64,000 nucleotides of DNA from Rhizobiales bacterium IMCC20636 (GCA_016865015.1 CP018226.1:4309001-4373000); one strand, 5' to 3'; counted from the stretch's first letter, positions 53,049 through 62,004 are shown. Notes: generated by a model from the letters alone, not told the origin. Numbers and translations: made by a program.

Positions 53049-54326
53049 ATGCACCCTGCCGATAAAGCCTTCGACTATGGACGCGCCTACAGAGACCGCG
53101 CGCTGAAAAGCGTTGCCTTCGGTGTCTCCTCCACACCGCGCGGCCGTCAGCTGCCTGCGCCAATTGTGATCAAGCGTGCAGAACACGCCCACATCTTTGA
53201 TGAAACCGGTGCCCGTTTTGTTGATTATGCGCTGGGCTATGGCCCATTGATTCTCGGGCATTCGCCGTCCTGTGTGGTGGAAGCCATCCAGAATGCCGTG
53301 CAACTTGGCCTGCGCACTGCGTCGGTCCACGAAGGTGAGGCGGAATTGGGAGAGTTGATTGCCGACACCCTGCCCAGCGCCGAGAAATCCGCCTTTGTGA
53401 GTTCCGGTTCCGAAGCTGTCCATCTGGCATTGCGCACCGCGCGCGCTGTTACGGGAAAGCTTCCGATCATCAAATTCCGCGGCAATTATCATGGCTGGTT
53501 CGATAATATCCATATAGCTAATGATGTGCAGAATGATGGCCCCGCCACCATCGGCCAGAACCCGGAAGCCGTGGCGAATGTCACAGTCCTGGATTGGGGC
53601 GATATTGCAGGGTTTGAAGCGGCGATCTCATCGGATTTCGCAGCCGTTATTCTTGAACCAATTGCCGTCAATGGTGGCTGTCTTTACCCGCCAGATGGTT
53701 TTCTGGAGGCCTTGCGCCGCAAGACCACGCAACATGGTGTCGTTCTGATTTTTGATGAAGTGATTACCGGTTATCGCCTGTCACTGGGCGGTGCCCAGCA
53801 GAAACTGGATGTCTGTCCCGATATTTCCGTGATCGGCAAGGCCATGGGATCGGGCATGCCGATCGGGGCCATCACAGGCAGCGCCGAGATGATGGAGCCG
53901 ATTGCCTCCGGGCGCATGCTGCATCGGGGAACATTCAATGGCAATCCGATCAGTCTTGCCGCTTCCGTTGCCTGTATCAATCATCTACGCAGCCAGGCAC
54001 CGGTGATTTACGACACGATCGACGCCATGGCATCCGAACTGGAAGAGCATGCCGCTGCATGCGCGCGCAAATCCGGCGTTGAAGCCAGCATCACACGAGT
54101 CGGATCAGCGCTGCAGATCTTTCTTGGCCTGCCCAAAATCACCTGTCTGTCGGACACCGCACATATTGACAAGCAACTGACCGCCCGCTTCGCTGAGGAA
54201 ATGCTGAAACGCAATGTGCAGCTGATTGCACGCGGGCTGATGTATCTGTCCAGCGCCCATACGCGTGAGGACATTGATCTGACCAAGGACGCAATGACAC
54301 AGGCTTTTGCGGCGCTTGAGGCATAG
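53049..54326 (+). CDS. Class III PLP aminotransferase (glutamate-1-semialdehyde aminomutase-like)
   Basis: The 425-residue enzyme matches the GSA 2,1-aminomutase branch of class III aminotransferases: FRGNYHGWFDN, the PLP-contact Asp in LIFDEVITGYR and the PLP lysine Lys264 in SVIGKAMGSGMPIGAITG. Its place in a catabolic operon, rather than with heme genes, and the divergent length and C-terminus argue that it is not HemL but transaminates or isomerises an amino acid intermediate. It is the first gene of an operon with the next four (gaps of 35, 14, -4 and 11 bases). Confidence 0.87.
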   Translation: MHPADKAFDYGRAYRDRALKSVAFGVSSTPRGRQLPAPIVIKRAEHAHIFDETGARFVDYALGYGPLILGHSPSCVVEAIQNAVQLGLRTASVHEGEAELGELIADTLPSAEKSAFVSSGSEAVHLALRTARAVTGKLPIIKFRGNYHGWFDNIHIANDVQNDGPATIGQNPEAVANVTVLDWGDIAGFEAAISSDFAAVILEPIAVNGGCLYPPDGFLEALRRKTTQHGVVLIFDEVITGYRLSLGGAQQKLDVCPDISVIGKAMGSGMPIGAITGSAEMMEPIASGRMLHRGTFNGNPISLAASVACINHLRSQAPVIYDTIDAMASELEEHAAACARKSGVEASITRVGSALQIFLGLPKITCLSDTAHIDKQLTARFAEEMLKRNVQLIARGLMYLSSAHTREDIDLTKDAMTQAFAALEA

Positions 54327-54361
54327 GCTGACAAGACCGACACGGGCAGAAGGAGTTTTTC

Positions 54362-55279
54362 ATGCCGACAAAGGCGAGACAATATCGCGACCTCATGGCG
54401 GGCGAAGACCTGATCGTTTCTTGTGGCGCATATGATGGCTACAGCGCCCGCTTGATCGAAAAAGCCGGTTTCAAGACCGTTGCGACCAGTGGCGCTGCCA
54501 TTTCCAACTCCCGGATGGGCATTGCCGATATGGGCGTGATGGGTCTTGCGGAGAATCTGGACCAGTGCCGCGCCATTGTGCGGGCGGTCAATCTGCCGGT
54601 CACCTGTGATGCAGATACGGGCTACGGCAATCCAGTCAATGTCTATCACACGGTTCAGGAATTTGAGGCGATTGGCGCAGTTGGCGTGAACATCGAGGAT
54701 CAGGTCAGCCCAAAACGCTGTGGCCACATGACCGGCAAGGAAGTCGTCGACAGTATTGAAATGCAGAAAAAGGTCGAAGCGGCCTGTCTGGCGCGACGCG
54801 ATGATGATTTTATAATCGTCGCGCGCACCGACGCACTCGCCGTTGAAGGACTGGACAAGACGCTGGAGCGCATCAAAGCCTATGTCGAGGCGGGTGCCGA
54901 CATGATTTTTGCCGATGCCGTCAATTCCGAGGACACAATTGCCCGTGTGGTTGAAGCAGCCAAGGTTCCTGTTTCGGTGAATATGGGGTTTGGCATTCGC
55001 GCAAGGCCAACAACACCGCTTATTCCGCTGCCTCGGCTGAAGGCGTTGGGGGTGCGTCGCATCAGCCTGCCCCGCATGCTGCCGGCGGCAGCGATCCGCG
55101 CTATGGAAACCGCGCTTCAGGTCATGCGAGAGGTCATGGAAACCGGTATACCGGTCGACCGACCGGATTTACTGGCCGGTATTGATGAAATCATGGATCT
55201 TATGGATTACGATTCCGCCCGCACTCTGGAAGCCAAGCTTCTGACCACTGAAACCATCGAGACCAAATACCACCGCTGA
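54362..55279 (+). CDS. Isocitrate lyase/PEP mutase superfamily C-C lyase (methylisocitrate/dimethylmalate lyase-like)
   Basis: This 305-residue TIM-barrel enzyme has the metal-binding TCDADTGYG and the active-site loop PKRCGHMTGKEVV with Cys120. The KRCGH loop marks the members that cleave 2-hydroxy acids (isocitrate, 2-methylisocitrate, 2,3-dimethylmalate) to glyoxylate or pyruvate plus an acid, and separates them from PEP mutase and oxaloacetate decarboxylases. Being next to an aconitase homologue suggests the two act in sequence on a branched di- or tricarboxylic acid. Confidence 0.87.
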   Translation: MPTKARQYRDLMAGEDLIVSCGAYDGYSARLIEKAGFKTVATSGAAISNSRMGIADMGVMGLAENLDQCRAIVRAVNLPVTCDADTGYGNPVNVYHTVQEFEAIGAVGVNIEDQVSPKRCGHMTGKEVVDSIEMQKKVEAACLARRDDDFIIVARTDALAVEGLDKTLERIKAYVEAGADMIFADAVNSEDTIARVVEAAKVPVSVNMGFGIRARPTTPLIPLPRLKALGVRRISLPRMLPAAAIRAMETALQVMREVMETGIPVDRPDLLAGIDEIMDLMDYDSARTLEAKLLTTETIETKYHR

Positions 55280-55293
55280 AACGAGCCCTCTCA

Positions 55294-58017
55294 ATGACGC
55301 TCCCAGATACGGACAGATTGACGATCAAGCGGTTCGATGTAACCGGTCCTGATTCTCATGCCTGTCTCGATTTGACGGATATTTTGAGTGCGCGAGACCG
55401 TCCGCTGCCCAAAAGTCTGATGGTTGTGCTGGACAATCTGTTGCGCCAGCAACTGGCAGGTTCCGATCTGTCTGGCCAAATCGATGCCGTGATAAACTGG
55501 GATTCCAGCAGCGCTGAAATCATCTGCTCACTGAAAGCAAATCGTGTTCTGTTTCCGGACAGCAGCGGCCTGCCCGCGCTGATGGATCTGGCCGCCGCGC
55601 GCGATGCGATGGCCAGTGCAGGTCTTGCGCCTGAACGGATAGAACCGGTGGTGCCGGTCACGCTTGTGATCGATCATTCTCTGATTGTCGATCATGCTGG
55701 CCGGATTGATGCGCCAGCCCTCAACGAAGCCAGGGAAATGGAGCGCAACGCGGAACGTTATGCTTTTTTCAAATGGGCTGAGGGCGCATTCAAAAATCTG
55801 ACGATTGTGCCACCGGGATCGGGAATCATTCATCAGGTCCATCTGGAAAAGCTGGCGCAATTGGTGGCGCTGGATGATGAAACGCTCGATGTGCCACTGG
55901 CCTTCCCCGAATTTGTGCTCGGCTGCGATTCGCACACAACCATGATCAATGCCATCGGGCTACTGGGCTGGGGTGTTGGTGGCATTGATGGTGAGATGGC
56001 GATGCTCGGCAACACCTATTCCGTGCGCATTCCGCGTGTGGTTGGTGTGCGCCTGACCGGTGCCTTGCAGCCTGGCATCATGCCGACCGATCTGGTGCTG
56101 ACGATCACCAACCGGTTGCGGAGCTTTGGTGTGGTCGGCGCATTTGTCGAATTTTTCGGCAGTGGGCTTGGTGCGCTGTCCGTCGCGGACCGGGCCACCA
56201 TTGCCAATATGGCGCCAGAATATGGCGCAACCGTCGGCTTCTTTCCCATTGATGCAAACACGATTGATTATCTGGAACAATCCGGCCGCCCGGACGCGCA
56301 GGTTGCTCTGGTGAAGGCCTATGCCAAAGCGGCGGGTCTGTTCAGCGATGGCAGTGAGGACGAAGCTGACTACTCCGACATTGTAGAGATAGATTTGTCG
56401 TCCATCCAGCCAAGCGTGGCTGGTCCAAAGCGGCCACAGGATCTGGTCGGACTGGATCGGCTCGCCAACTCTTTCCGGAAATCTCTGACGGACGACACAC
56501 AGGATGGTGGTTTTGGCCTGCCGAATACGGCTTTGACGCATGGCGCTTCTGTCACGCTTGCGGGCCAGGATCACAGGATCACTCATGGCAGTGTGGTCAT
56601 CGCCGCCATCACTTCCTGCACCAACACCTCCAATCCGACTGTGATGATCGGGGCTGGATTGCTGGCGCGCAATGCACGTCGTCTGGGGCTCACCGTTCCG
56701 GGGTTCGTCAAAACCTCCATGGCACCGGGATCAAAACTGGTACGCGACTATTTGCAGGACGCCCAGCTGATGGAGCCGCTGCAGGAGTTGGGATTTCATA
56801 TTGTCGGCTATGGCTGCACCACATGTTCGGGCAAATCCGGGCCAATCAACCCGCAGGTGGCCGATGCCATTGCCGAGCAGGATCTTGTGGCCGTGGCGGT
56901 GTTGTCCGGAAACCGAAACTTTGAGGGCCGGATTCACAAAAGCTGCCGGGCAAGCTACCTCGCCTCTCCGGTCCTGACCGTTGCGTTTGCTTTGGCGGGC
57001 CGGGTGGATATTGATTTTGAAACAGAGCCACTGGGCTCAGACCCCGACGGCAAACCTGTATTCCTCAGAGATATCTGGCCGGACCGGGATGAAATCCTGT
57101 CCCTAGTCGGCACAAGCCAGACGCCAGCGCGGTTCAATGCCAGCTATGCCAGTCTCTACCAGGGGTCAGAGTTGTGGCGTGATCTGGAGAGCCAGTCTGG
57201 GGTTCAGTTTCCATGGGATGCAAATTCCAGCTACATCAAGCGGCCACCGTTTTTTGATCTGCCCGACACAGATTTCTCCGATGCGCTTTTCGCAGGCCGA
57301 GTGCTGGTGATGGCCGGAGATTCCCTGACCACCGATCACATAACCCCGAGCGGCGAAATCCTCAGCGACAGTCTGGCGGGGCAATACCTGATCGACAGTG
57401 GCGTGGCACCATCTGACTTCAATGCCGTGACCCAGCGGCGCGGCAATCATGACTTCATGACGCGGATAAGTTTTGGCAATCAACGCATGAAAAACCGGCT
57501 TGTGCCGGGCATCGAGGGCGGCTTTACCCGATTATCAGCTGATGGCGATGTGGTTCCTATCTTTGAAGCGTCCCGACGCCTGACAGAGAGTGGCCAAATG
57601 CCGATTGTGCTGGCCGGACGTGATTATGGCATGGGCTCAAGCCGGGACTGGGCAGCAAAAGGACCAAGACTGCTCGGGATCCGGCTGGTGCTGGCGCAAT
57701 CCTTTGAACGGATTCACCGGGCCAATCTGATCGGCATGGGGATCATTCCGCTGGTATTCGCTGATGGCCAGTCGATAGACAGTCTTGGCCTCAGCGGGTT
57801 CGAAACATTCCGTTTTGCCGGCTTGAAACGCGCGTTGGAGAGCGGTCATTCGGTGATCGTTACGGCCACAACCGAAACCGGCGCGCGGACGACCTTTGGC
57901 GCGAAGCTGGATATCAGTGGATCGCAGGAAAAAGATCTGTTGCGCGGTGGCGGGATTTTTCAATCTCTTATCGAACATGCCAAAGGCGGGAACAGCACCA
58001 TGGAGATGGCTGAATGA
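55294..58017 (+). CDS. Aconitase-family hydratase (AcnA-type architecture, probable specialised paralogue)
   Basis: The 907-residue protein has the full AcnA layout. The [4Fe-4S] ligands are Cys442 (AITSCTNTSNP), Cys508 and Cys511 (GYGCTTCSGKSG). Other AcnA hallmarks are GCDSHTTMINAIG, ADRATIANMAPEYGAT, DSLTTDHITPSGEI and the swivelling-domain arginine region GRDYGMGSSRDWAAKGP. The N-terminal 200 residues diverge most from housekeeping aconitase. It sits inside a catabolic operon after the lyase and overlaps the next gene by 4 bases, so a role on a pathway-specific acid is more likely than the TCA cycle. Confidence 0.88.
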   Translation: MTLPDTDRLTIKRFDVTGPDSHACLDLTDILSARDRPLPKSLMVVLDNLLRQQLAGSDLSGQIDAVINWDSSSAEIICSLKANRVLFPDSSGLPALMDLAAARDAMASAGLAPERIEPVVPVTLVIDHSLIVDHAGRIDAPALNEAREMERNAERYAFFKWAEGAFKNLTIVPPGSGIIHQVHLEKLAQLVALDDETLDVPLAFPEFVLGCDSHTTMINAIGLLGWGVGGIDGEMAMLGNTYSVRIPRVVGVRLTGALQPGIMPTDLVLTITNRLRSFGVVGAFVEFFGSGLGALSVADRATIANMAPEYGATVGFFPIDANTIDYLEQSGRPDAQVALVKAYAKAAGLFSDGSEDEADYSDIVEIDLSSIQPSVAGPKRPQDLVGLDRLANSFRKSLTDDTQDGGFGLPNTALTHGASVTLAGQDHRITHGSVVIAAITSCTNTSNPTVMIGAGLLARNARRLGLTVPGFVKTSMAPGSKLVRDYLQDAQLMEPLQELGFHIVGYGCTTCSGKSGPINPQVADAIAEQDLVAVAVLSGNRNFEGRIHKSCRASYLASPVLTVAFALAGRVDIDFETEPLGSDPDGKPVFLRDIWPDRDEILSLVGTSQTPARFNASYASLYQGSELWRDLESQSGVQFPWDANSSYIKRPPFFDLPDTDFSDALFAGRVLVMAGDSLTTDHITPSGEILSDSLAGQYLIDSGVAPSDFNAVTQRRGNHDFMTRISFGNQRMKNRLVPGIEGGFTRLSADGDVVPIFEASRRLTESGQMPIVLAGRDYGMGSSRDWAAKGPRLLGIRLVLAQSFERIHRANLIGMGIIPLVFADGQSIDSLGLSGFETFRFAGLKRALESGHSVIVTATTETGARTTFGAKLDISGSQEKDLLRGGGIFQSLIEHAKGGNSTMEMAE

Positions 58018-59372
58018 ACTTTGATTTGTGTCTATTGAATGGAGACATCGTTTTCCCCGGACAGGGCGTGCGATCTGGAACCATCGGCATCAAGGACGGT
58101 AAAATTGCCGCCATTCTTGCTCCGGATCAACGCCCGGACTCAAACCTGGTTATCGACTGCCGGGACAAATGGATTTTCCCCGGCCTGATTGATCCGCACA
58201 CCCATATCGGCTTTGGCGACAAGGAGAATGACTGGGCCAGCGAAACCCATGCAGCAGCTCTAGGCGGGGTCACCGGCCTGATGAGTTTCTGGCGCAGCCA
58301 GGAGTTGATGCAATCGGCAGCCGACTGGCGTGACGAGGCCCTGGCGCGCAGTGTGATCGATTTCGGGTTTCACTTCGGCATCACCTCACAGGCCCATGTG
58401 GCAGAACTCGCTGCCGCGACCAAGCATCATGGTGTCACCTCGATCAAAGTCTATCTGATGTATAAGGGCGCAACCGGTGCGGCCAAGGGCTTCACCGAAG
58501 TGGATGATCATTTGCTGTTCGCAGCGCTGGATGCCGGATCACGGGTCAAGGGCGGCGTTGTCGGTGTGCATTGTGAAAACACCGAAGTCATTCCGTTTTT
58601 CCGCAAGCCACTGCAAGAGGCCGGACGGAATGACCTGAAAGCATGGGATGAGCAATCGCCCGGCTTTCTGGAAACGGAAAATGTGTTTCGCGTTGCCTTC
58701 TTTGGGGAAAAAGCCAATTGCCCGGTGAATATTGTTCACATGTCGGCGCTGGAGAGCCTTGAAGTGGTGCGCCGGATGCGTCACCGCAACCGCCCGCCGA
58801 TCCATGTTGAAACCTGCGTGCACTATCTGACCCTGCCCCATGATGCTGATCTGGGTGCCATAGGCAAAGTCAATCCACCACTGCGGTCCCAGGCGGATAT
58901 TGATGGCCTGTGGGAGGGGCTGGTTGCCGGTGACATTTCAACGGTCGGGTCCGATCATGTGCCGCGCAAACGCGCCACCAAAGGCCCGGATATCTGGCAG
59001 GCTAGTGCCGGTTTTCCAGGTGTCGGGCAAATTCTGCCAGTGTTGCTGGAAGAAGGCTATCACAAGCGCGACGTGCCTCTGGAACGACTGGCAGAAGTGA
59101 CCAGCCGCAATGTTGCAGAACTGTACAGCCTGCCGAACAAGGGCACCATCGCGCCAGGTTATGATGCCGATTTTGCAATTGTCGATCCTGCCGGGGTGAC
59201 CACAATCGATGTGGCAGGCTCGCCATCTTTTTCCGACTATTCGGCCTATGAAGGAAAACAGTGCCGCGGTGCCGTGACCCACACCGTGCTGCGCGGCCAA
59301 ATCATTGCGGAAGATGGCAAGCTGCCCACCGCCGCCTCACCCCATGGACAATATCTGCACCGCGCGTGCTGA
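58014..59372 (+). CDS. Hydantoinase/dihydropyrimidinase/dihydroorotase-type amidohydrolase
   Basis: This 452-residue cyclic amidase has a complete binuclear metal site: His62 and His64 (DPHTHIGFG), a candidate carboxylated lysine Lys145 (TSIKVYLMYKG), His186 (GVHCENTEV), His242 (IVHMSALES) and Asp314 (GSDHVPRKR). Relatives open hydantoins, dihydropyrimidines, dihydroorotate or allantoin. The start overlaps the aconitase stop by 4 bases. With the amidase that follows, it predicts ring opening and then amide or carbamoyl removal. Confidence 0.9.
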   Translation: MNFDLCLLNGDIVFPGQGVRSGTIGIKDGKIAAILAPDQRPDSNLVIDCRDKWIFPGLIDPHTHIGFGDKENDWASETHAAALGGVTGLMSFWRSQELMQSAADWRDEALARSVIDFGFHFGITSQAHVAELAAATKHHGVTSIKVYLMYKGATGAAKGFTEVDDHLLFAALDAGSRVKGGVVGVHCENTEVIPFFRKPLQEAGRNDLKAWDEQSPGFLETENVFRVAFFGEKANCPVNIVHMSALESLEVVRRMRHRNRPPIHVETCVHYLTLPHDADLGAIGKVNPPLRSQADIDGLWEGLVAGDISTVGSDHVPRKRATKGPDIWQASAGFPGVGQILPVLLEEGYHKRDVPLERLAEVTSRNVAELYSLPNKGTIAPGYDADFAIVDPAGVTTIDVAGSPSFSDYSAYEGKQCRGAVTHTVLRGQIIAEDGKLPTAASPHGQYLHRAC

Positions 59373-59383
59373 AAGGACTGAAC

Positions 59384-60103
59384 ATGACAGAACGAGTTTG
59401 GGACCGGTTTCTGACCGACAAGGATAAGCGGATTTACCAGCTGGCAGGCTATGGCAAGCGCGGCGGATTTGGCACGCGGCCGGCCCTGTTCATCATCGAT
59501 GTGCAGTATAATTTTTGCGGTGACGAACCTGGCGAAGCCCATGAAGACGGCCTGAAACAATACCGCACCCATTGCGGAGAAGTCGGCTGGAAAGCTGTGC
59601 CGCATATCGAGCGTCTCCTGAAGCTGGCCCGGGCTAAAAACCTGCCGGTGTTCTATACCCAGTCGGAGCGCCGTCCAGACATGATCGACAGCGGGGTACA
59701 GGTCGGGAAGAACCATCGCGGCACCGAGAAAACCAGTCAGGAAGGCACCCACGCCACCCAGACGGTTGCGCCCCTGAAGCCCGAGCCGCAGGATATTCTG
59801 ATCGGCAAGCGCAAGCCATCAGCCTTTTTCGGAACGCTGTTCATGAGCCATTTGAATTTTCTGGATGTGGACACGCTGATCCTGACCGGCTGCACCACAT
59901 CAGGTTGTCTGCGCGCCACAACGGTGGATGCCTATTCCTTCAATTTCAAGGTTGTGATTCCCGAGGAAACCGCCTTTGACCGCTTTGAAGCCAGCCATGC
60001 GATGAATCTGTTTGATCTCAACTGCAAATATGCCGATGTGATTCCGGTGGATGATGTAGCGGATTATCTGCAGCAATTGCCGAAGCGGGAAACCAGCGTC
60101 TAA
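59384..60103 (+). CDS. Isochorismatase-family amidohydrolase (N-carbamoylsarcosine amidase-like)
   Basis: The protein of about 239 residues carries the Asp-Lys-Cys triad of cysteine amidases in this family: Asp39 (LFIIDVQYNF), Lys144 (IGKRKPSAFFGT) and Cys170 (LTGCTTSGCLRATTVDA). The TTSGC segment is typical of carbamoyl- or amide-hydrolysing members rather than true isochorismatases. ATG 59384 is chosen because AAAGGA lies 8 bases upstream and homology starts at once. It is the last gene of the operon begun at 53049. Confidence 0.88.
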   Translation: MTERVWDRFLTDKDKRIYQLAGYGKRGGFGTRPALFIIDVQYNFCGDEPGEAHEDGLKQYRTHCGEVGWKAVPHIERLLKLARAKNLPVFYTQSERRPDMIDSGVQVGKNHRGTEKTSQEGTHATQTVAPLKPEPQDILIGKRKPSAFFGTLFMSHLNFLDVDTLILTGCTTSGCLRATTVDAYSFNFKVVIPEETAFDRFEASHAMNLFDLNCKYADVIPVDDVADYLQQLPKRETSV

Positions 60104-60243
60104 AGGTTTCTACTGGCTTGATCTGACGTCGCAATGACTGCACGCTGGTTGATGTTTGCCATTGATGAGACGCGCAATGCGGCCTACTCAATGCGTGCAT
60201 CATCTGACGATGCGTTCCTTTTGTCATAGAGCGGGGTCTGGTC

Positions 60244-61755
60244 ATGTCTGCCGGAAACAAGGGCGTCCTGATCATCTATACAGGCGGCACAATTGCCTGT
60301 GCCCGGCGCGATCCCAACAACAGCGAGTCTCCGCTTGCTGTTGTCAGCAAGGATCGCTTTGTTCGGGAAGTGCCTTCCATCGGGCTGATGCAGCAAAAAT
60401 TCACCGTGGATATTCATGAGGTGGTTCCGCCTCTGGATTCAACGGAAATGAAGCCGGAGAACTGGGTCCAGATCGCCGAAATCATCGAGGACAATTACGA
60501 TGATTATGAGGGATTTGTCGTGCTCCACGGCACAGACACGATGGCTTATACGGCTTCTGCGCTGTCATTCATGCTGGTCAATCTGGCCAAACCTGTGGTG
60601 CTGACCGGAGCACAATTGCCGATCATTGGCAGGACACGGACTGACGGAAACCGAAACCTGATCACAGCCATCGAGATTGCCAATCCGTCCTATTCAAAGC
60701 TGCCCGCCGTGAAAGAAGTCTGCATCCTGTTTGACGAGTTTCTGCTGCGCGGAAACCGGACAAGCAAGACAAGTGCAAGCGGTTTTCGCGGCTTTCATTC
60801 TCCAAACTATCCTCCTCTTGGAGAGGTCGGAGAGCAGATCCAGATTTATGCGGACCGATTGATCAGACCGGATGAAACCAAGGCGTTCCGGGTGCGCAAA
60901 CACCTTGATCCTAATGTCGCGATCCAACTGGTTTATCCCGGCATTCAACTGACCGATGCTTTCCGGAATGTGGTTCAGACCAAGGGTCAGACCGGGCTGA
61001 TTCTGCTTGCCTATGGCACGGGCAATGTTCCGACCAGCAAACCCTTTCTGGACGCGATAGAAATCGCGCGAAAGGATAATCAGGTGGTTCTGGTGGTGAC
61101 CCAATGTCTGCAGGGCGCGGTCAAATTGGGTGCGTATGAGACAAGCGCCGTATTGCTCGACCGGGGGCTGGTCAGCGGCTCTGACATTACCCATGAGGCG
61201 GCGCTGTGCAAGATGATGGTTCTGCTTGGTGATGAGGATCTGTCTGTCGAAAATGTAATGGTTGAAGTCCAGAAAGACAGTGTGGGAGAGCAATCCTTCA
61301 GCATCCATACACACACCATTTCCGAGACACGTGGAACGCTTGAAACCGGAGGGGTGGAACCCCGTACCAGATGGCGCGGCGCTGTCAGGAATGTCGGTTC
61401 TGACTGGCCGACCGACGAAATTTCCAAGGTTCTTTTACGGTTTTACGATGCGACAATGGATGCTGTTGCCGATACAGACGAAGAAACGTCCCTTGAAATC
61501 GACTGCCATATTGGTGTGGAGTCCAGCAGCCAACTGGACAGAGATGCCAAGTCCTTCGCGGGCACATTTGTGCGCAGCAAGGCTGATTTCCGTTCCATGG
61601 TGATGATCGACATCACCGAGACATTCAAGGATCTTGTGTCCCACAATGATCCTGCGTCATTTACTCTGTCTCTGGTAGACAGTGCTGTTGGCACAAGGTT
61701 GACCTGGCAAAAGGCAGAACTGGCCATCATGACCAATTCGAATTCAGCCCGATAA
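60244..61755 (+). CDS. Type I asparaginase/glutaminase family protein with C-terminal extension
   Basis: The first 330 or so residues form an asparaginase domain with both threonine motifs, IIYTGGTIAC near the N-terminus and VVLHGTDTMAYTASAL near residue 95, and the later GNVPTS and VTQCLQGAVKLGAYET segments of type I (cytosolic) enzymes. Residues 335-503 form an extra domain that I cannot assign, beginning after LLGDEDLSVENV and containing HTHTISETRGTLETGG. There is no signal peptide. It could deamidate a pathway intermediate rather than asparagine. It lies 140 bases after the five-gene operon on the same strand. Confidence 0.85.
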   Translation: MSAGNKGVLIIYTGGTIACARRDPNNSESPLAVVSKDRFVREVPSIGLMQQKFTVDIHEVVPPLDSTEMKPENWVQIAEIIEDNYDDYEGFVVLHGTDTMAYTASALSFMLVNLAKPVVLTGAQLPIIGRTRTDGNRNLITAIEIANPSYSKLPAVKEVCILFDEFLLRGNRTSKTSASGFRGFHSPNYPPLGEVGEQIQIYADRLIRPDETKAFRVRKHLDPNVAIQLVYPGIQLTDAFRNVVQTKGQTGLILLAYGTGNVPTSKPFLDAIEIARKDNQVVLVVTQCLQGAVKLGAYETSAVLLDRGLVSGSDITHEAALCKMMVLLGDEDLSVENVMVEVQKDSVGEQSFSIHTHTISETRGTLETGGVEPRTRWRGAVRNVGSDWPTDEISKVLLRFYDATMDAVADTDEETSLEIDCHIGVESSSQLDRDAKSFAGTFVRSKADFRSMVMIDITETFKDLVSHNDPASFTLSLVDSAVGTRLTWQKAELAIMTNSNSAR

Positions 61756-61823
61756 ATTCAGTCTTATGCACCACCGGCTTATGCCCATAGAGCATTTCTC
61801 GTTTATACGGAATCATTTGATGC

Positions 61824-61926
61824 CCCGAAACAGTTCATCCAGCTAGGCAGTCAGAGCAGCGCCCGAAAGTGTCTGGGGCGGGCGCATCGGGCAAGCTGGC
61901 TAACGCCGCTGGTGGGCTGTTTCGGG
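61824..61926. repeat. Structured intergenic element with three nested inverted repeats
   Basis: Between the convergent asparaginase and LysR genes, three concentric arms pair: CCCGAAACAG (61824-61833) with CTGTTTCGGG (61917-61926); CCAGCT (61839-61844) with AGCTGG (61894-61899); GCGCCCG (61859-61865) with CGGGCGC (61879-61885). All three are perfect. It could be a structured RNA, a miniature mobile-element relic or a terminator for both genes. Confidence 0.6.
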
Positions 61927-62004
61927 ACACCGAAGGCCGGCTTTGCGGGCTCGCTGAACAGCGTTACAGCCCACTTGTGGTCGCAAATAGTGACGCCAGG
62001 CCCC

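Noticed and set aside
53049-54326. Calling the aminotransferase HemL (heme synthesis)
   Set aside because: It matches the family but sits first in a catabolic operon behind its own palindrome, with no heme genes nearby.
50246-60103. Aerobic nicotinate degradation (NicC, NicF and NicE-like set: monooxygenase, isochorismatase-family amidase, maleate isomerase)
   Set aside because: The racemase-fold protein lacks the cysteines of maleate isomerase, the amidase looks like carbamoylsarcosine amidase, and there is no NicX dioxygenase, NicD deformylase or nicotinate hydroxylase.
42976-60103. Rut-type pyrimidine degradation (RidA plus isochorismatase plus monooxygenase)
   Set aside because: The monooxygenase is a class A FAD protein, not the RutA luciferase-like flavoenzyme, and RutD, RutE and RutF counterparts are missing.
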